Assembly: GCA_017463035.1 (NCBI GenBank) | Contig: JAFTPY010000189.1 | Location: 1 to 6,669, forward strand | Direction of reading: 5' to 3' | DNA from: Lachnospiraceae bacterium | Lineage (GTDB): Bacteria; Bacillota; Clostridia; Lachnospirales; Lachnospiraceae | DNA length: 6,669 nt | Shown: piece after piece, positions 6,501 to 6,669 of the stretch | Layout: each line of letters opens with the position of its first letter | Position numbering within the stretch: position 1 is the first letter of the stretch | The notes under the pieces: model-generated | What the model saw: only the letters and a program-made list of their open reading frames with translations | Told to the model about the DNA's origin: nothing | Databases searched by the model: none | Translations under genes and position numbers: made by a program

Positions 6501-6669
6501 TCACCGGCGATTCGGGGGAACGGCTGTTAATCCGGGTACGTGAGGATATTAAAAAACATACGTATGCGGCAGAAGGCTTTGTAAAGGATGATGCGGGTCA
6601 GTACACCTATTGGGAAAACGGACAAAAGATATCCCTAAAGGGTGTGGATGTTTCCAAATATCAGGAGAA
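3503..6669 (+). CDS. GH127/DUF1680 arabinofuranosidase fused to membrane-anchored GH25 muramidase, 3' end missing
   Basis: At least 1055 residues in one frame, no stop before the window ends. Residues 1-~595 are a DUF1680 (GH127/GH146-type) module, expected to remove beta-L-arabinofuranose from glycans. Motifs: GHTLGHYM (65-72), WYTMHK, EYGGMND, HANTTIPK (228-235), GGNSEWEHF (273-281), E297-T-C299 and WCCTGTGMEN (Cys366, Cys367). By analogy with Bifidobacterium HypBA1, E297, C299, C366 and C367 bind zinc, C366 is the nucleophile and E279 the acid/base. The module ends at RYGIYFDYV (587-595). Then follow a charged Ala/Lys/Glu linker (596-678), KKKK and a membrane segment (~679-704), a probably beta-rich region I do not recognise (~705-1040), and G-V-D-V-S-K-Y-Q (1047-1054), the opening strand of GH25 lysozymes, with the active-site-type Asp1049. 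There is no N-terminal signal peptide, so GH127 is predicted inside and GH25 outside. GH127 call ~0.95; GH25 call ~0.8. Confidence 0.9.
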   Translation, partial: MVIRNFSLNKVELCEPVLENAFRKEQDYLRSIDADRLLAGFRETAGLSKKAERYPGGWEDAEIAGHTLGHYMTALAQLFAATGAKDIEGRLDYIVSELSACQAESGYLFASPEELFDRLERGEPAWVPWYTMHKVISGLLAVYQLGNRPQALEMAIKLGIWVYERTAKWTDEVRERVLLIEYGGMNDCLYELYKETGRKEFAEAAAKFDETELFQKIAEGEDVLPQKHANTTIPKFLGALNRYFALGESETFYLNAAKSFFDIVTKHHTYATGGNSEWEHFRATGTLGKERTCCNCETCNTHNMLKLAEGLFFVTGEKRYMDFYERTFLNAVLGSQNPETGMTTYFQPMASGYFKVYSKPFEHFWCCTGTGMENFTKLNSAIYHTGENRLYVNLYIASVLHNKKLNLDLTQKTDLNHFDTVTFTLSMAEERRFTLAFRVPDWTKQRFELKVNGETVDYAVQKGYILLDRNWGMEQQISLRFFPEITLCTLPDAPYSAAATYGPFVLAANLGQSDMTTEVTGVNVTIPTKKISVRETVLVKNVSVREWFADCKKNFVKIDESPTFVLSGTDADGELIFTPYYKHYNNRYGIYFDYVAAAGLSEGELAALSKKQEEIAELAALEAQKQDARAGETLSLADAAEAMRKAQETKKQKEKSEKKTAAKSTGNAEAAASGKKKKVLGIVLGHIAGALVLALLLYVFAVPVGKGLSKAKGAIDGFLQKSMPGVAEVFGVSGDSEGKTPEESLPETKKVYLEDPQGYAASCKLPEGYRAFVAELSGKEYICVEGKGLRAYYPNEVAGEGAQYIYLESLTDRAVYFWEYSFDKPESLCFARGVHNGLGTEQYVYTENASKEGLHLLDVKTLQEHRIPDFGTGLALLADVGAYTEDGGSLLIDTMIGDVPYTFSVPRAEGSFDMADYILHADHDLVYTLEQDGIRFDSYVVSAGTYLGKVTGRLILKGSGYELTSLDFYAYAEDTFGDIAGDSVIRGISREEADKERVLITGDSGERLLIRVREDIKKHTYAAEGFVKDDAGQYTYWENGQKISLKGVDVSKYQE

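Overview
The window holds three genes, all on the + strand: the 3' part of a xylulokinase gene, a complete gene for a CotH-kinase-type lipoprotein, and a long open gene that runs off the right edge. The codon use, AGGAGG-type ribosome binding sites, short intergenic gaps with classic T-tailed hairpins, Gram-positive lipoprotein signal and GH127/GH25/CotH families suggest a Firmicute, probably a gut or rumen Clostridia member of the Lachnospiraceae type. This assignment is inferred from family resemblance and not proven.

Layout: 1-1268 xylulokinase (5' end missing), closed by a strong intrinsic terminator at 1314-1356. 1441-3276 lipoprotein with a CotH kinase-like domain, interrupted near its C-terminus by eight tandem 12-residue repeats (2863-3150) and followed by a second intrinsic terminator at 3295-3331. 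A good sigma-70-type promoter at 3365-3393 and a dyad at the predicted start site (3397-3425) precede a gene starting at 3503. That gene has no stop before the window ends at 6669.

The third gene is the most unusual. Its first ~595 residues are a full DUF1680/GH127-type beta-L-arabinofuranosidase module with the expected zinc/cysteine active site. The same frame then continues, without a stop, through a charged Ala/Lys/Glu-rich linker, one membrane segment (residues ~679-704) and a ~340-residue region I do not recognise. It ends in the first residues of what looks like a GH25 muramidase domain (G-V-D-V-S-K-Y-Q). The N-terminus has no signal peptide, so the simplest topology puts the arabinofuranosidase in the cytoplasm and the muramidase outside.

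Together the genes suggest pentose use (xylulokinase, arabinofuranosidase) next to cell-envelope functions (surface kinase-like lipoprotein, wall hydrolase). The terminators separate them into independent transcription units, so direct cooperation is only an inference.
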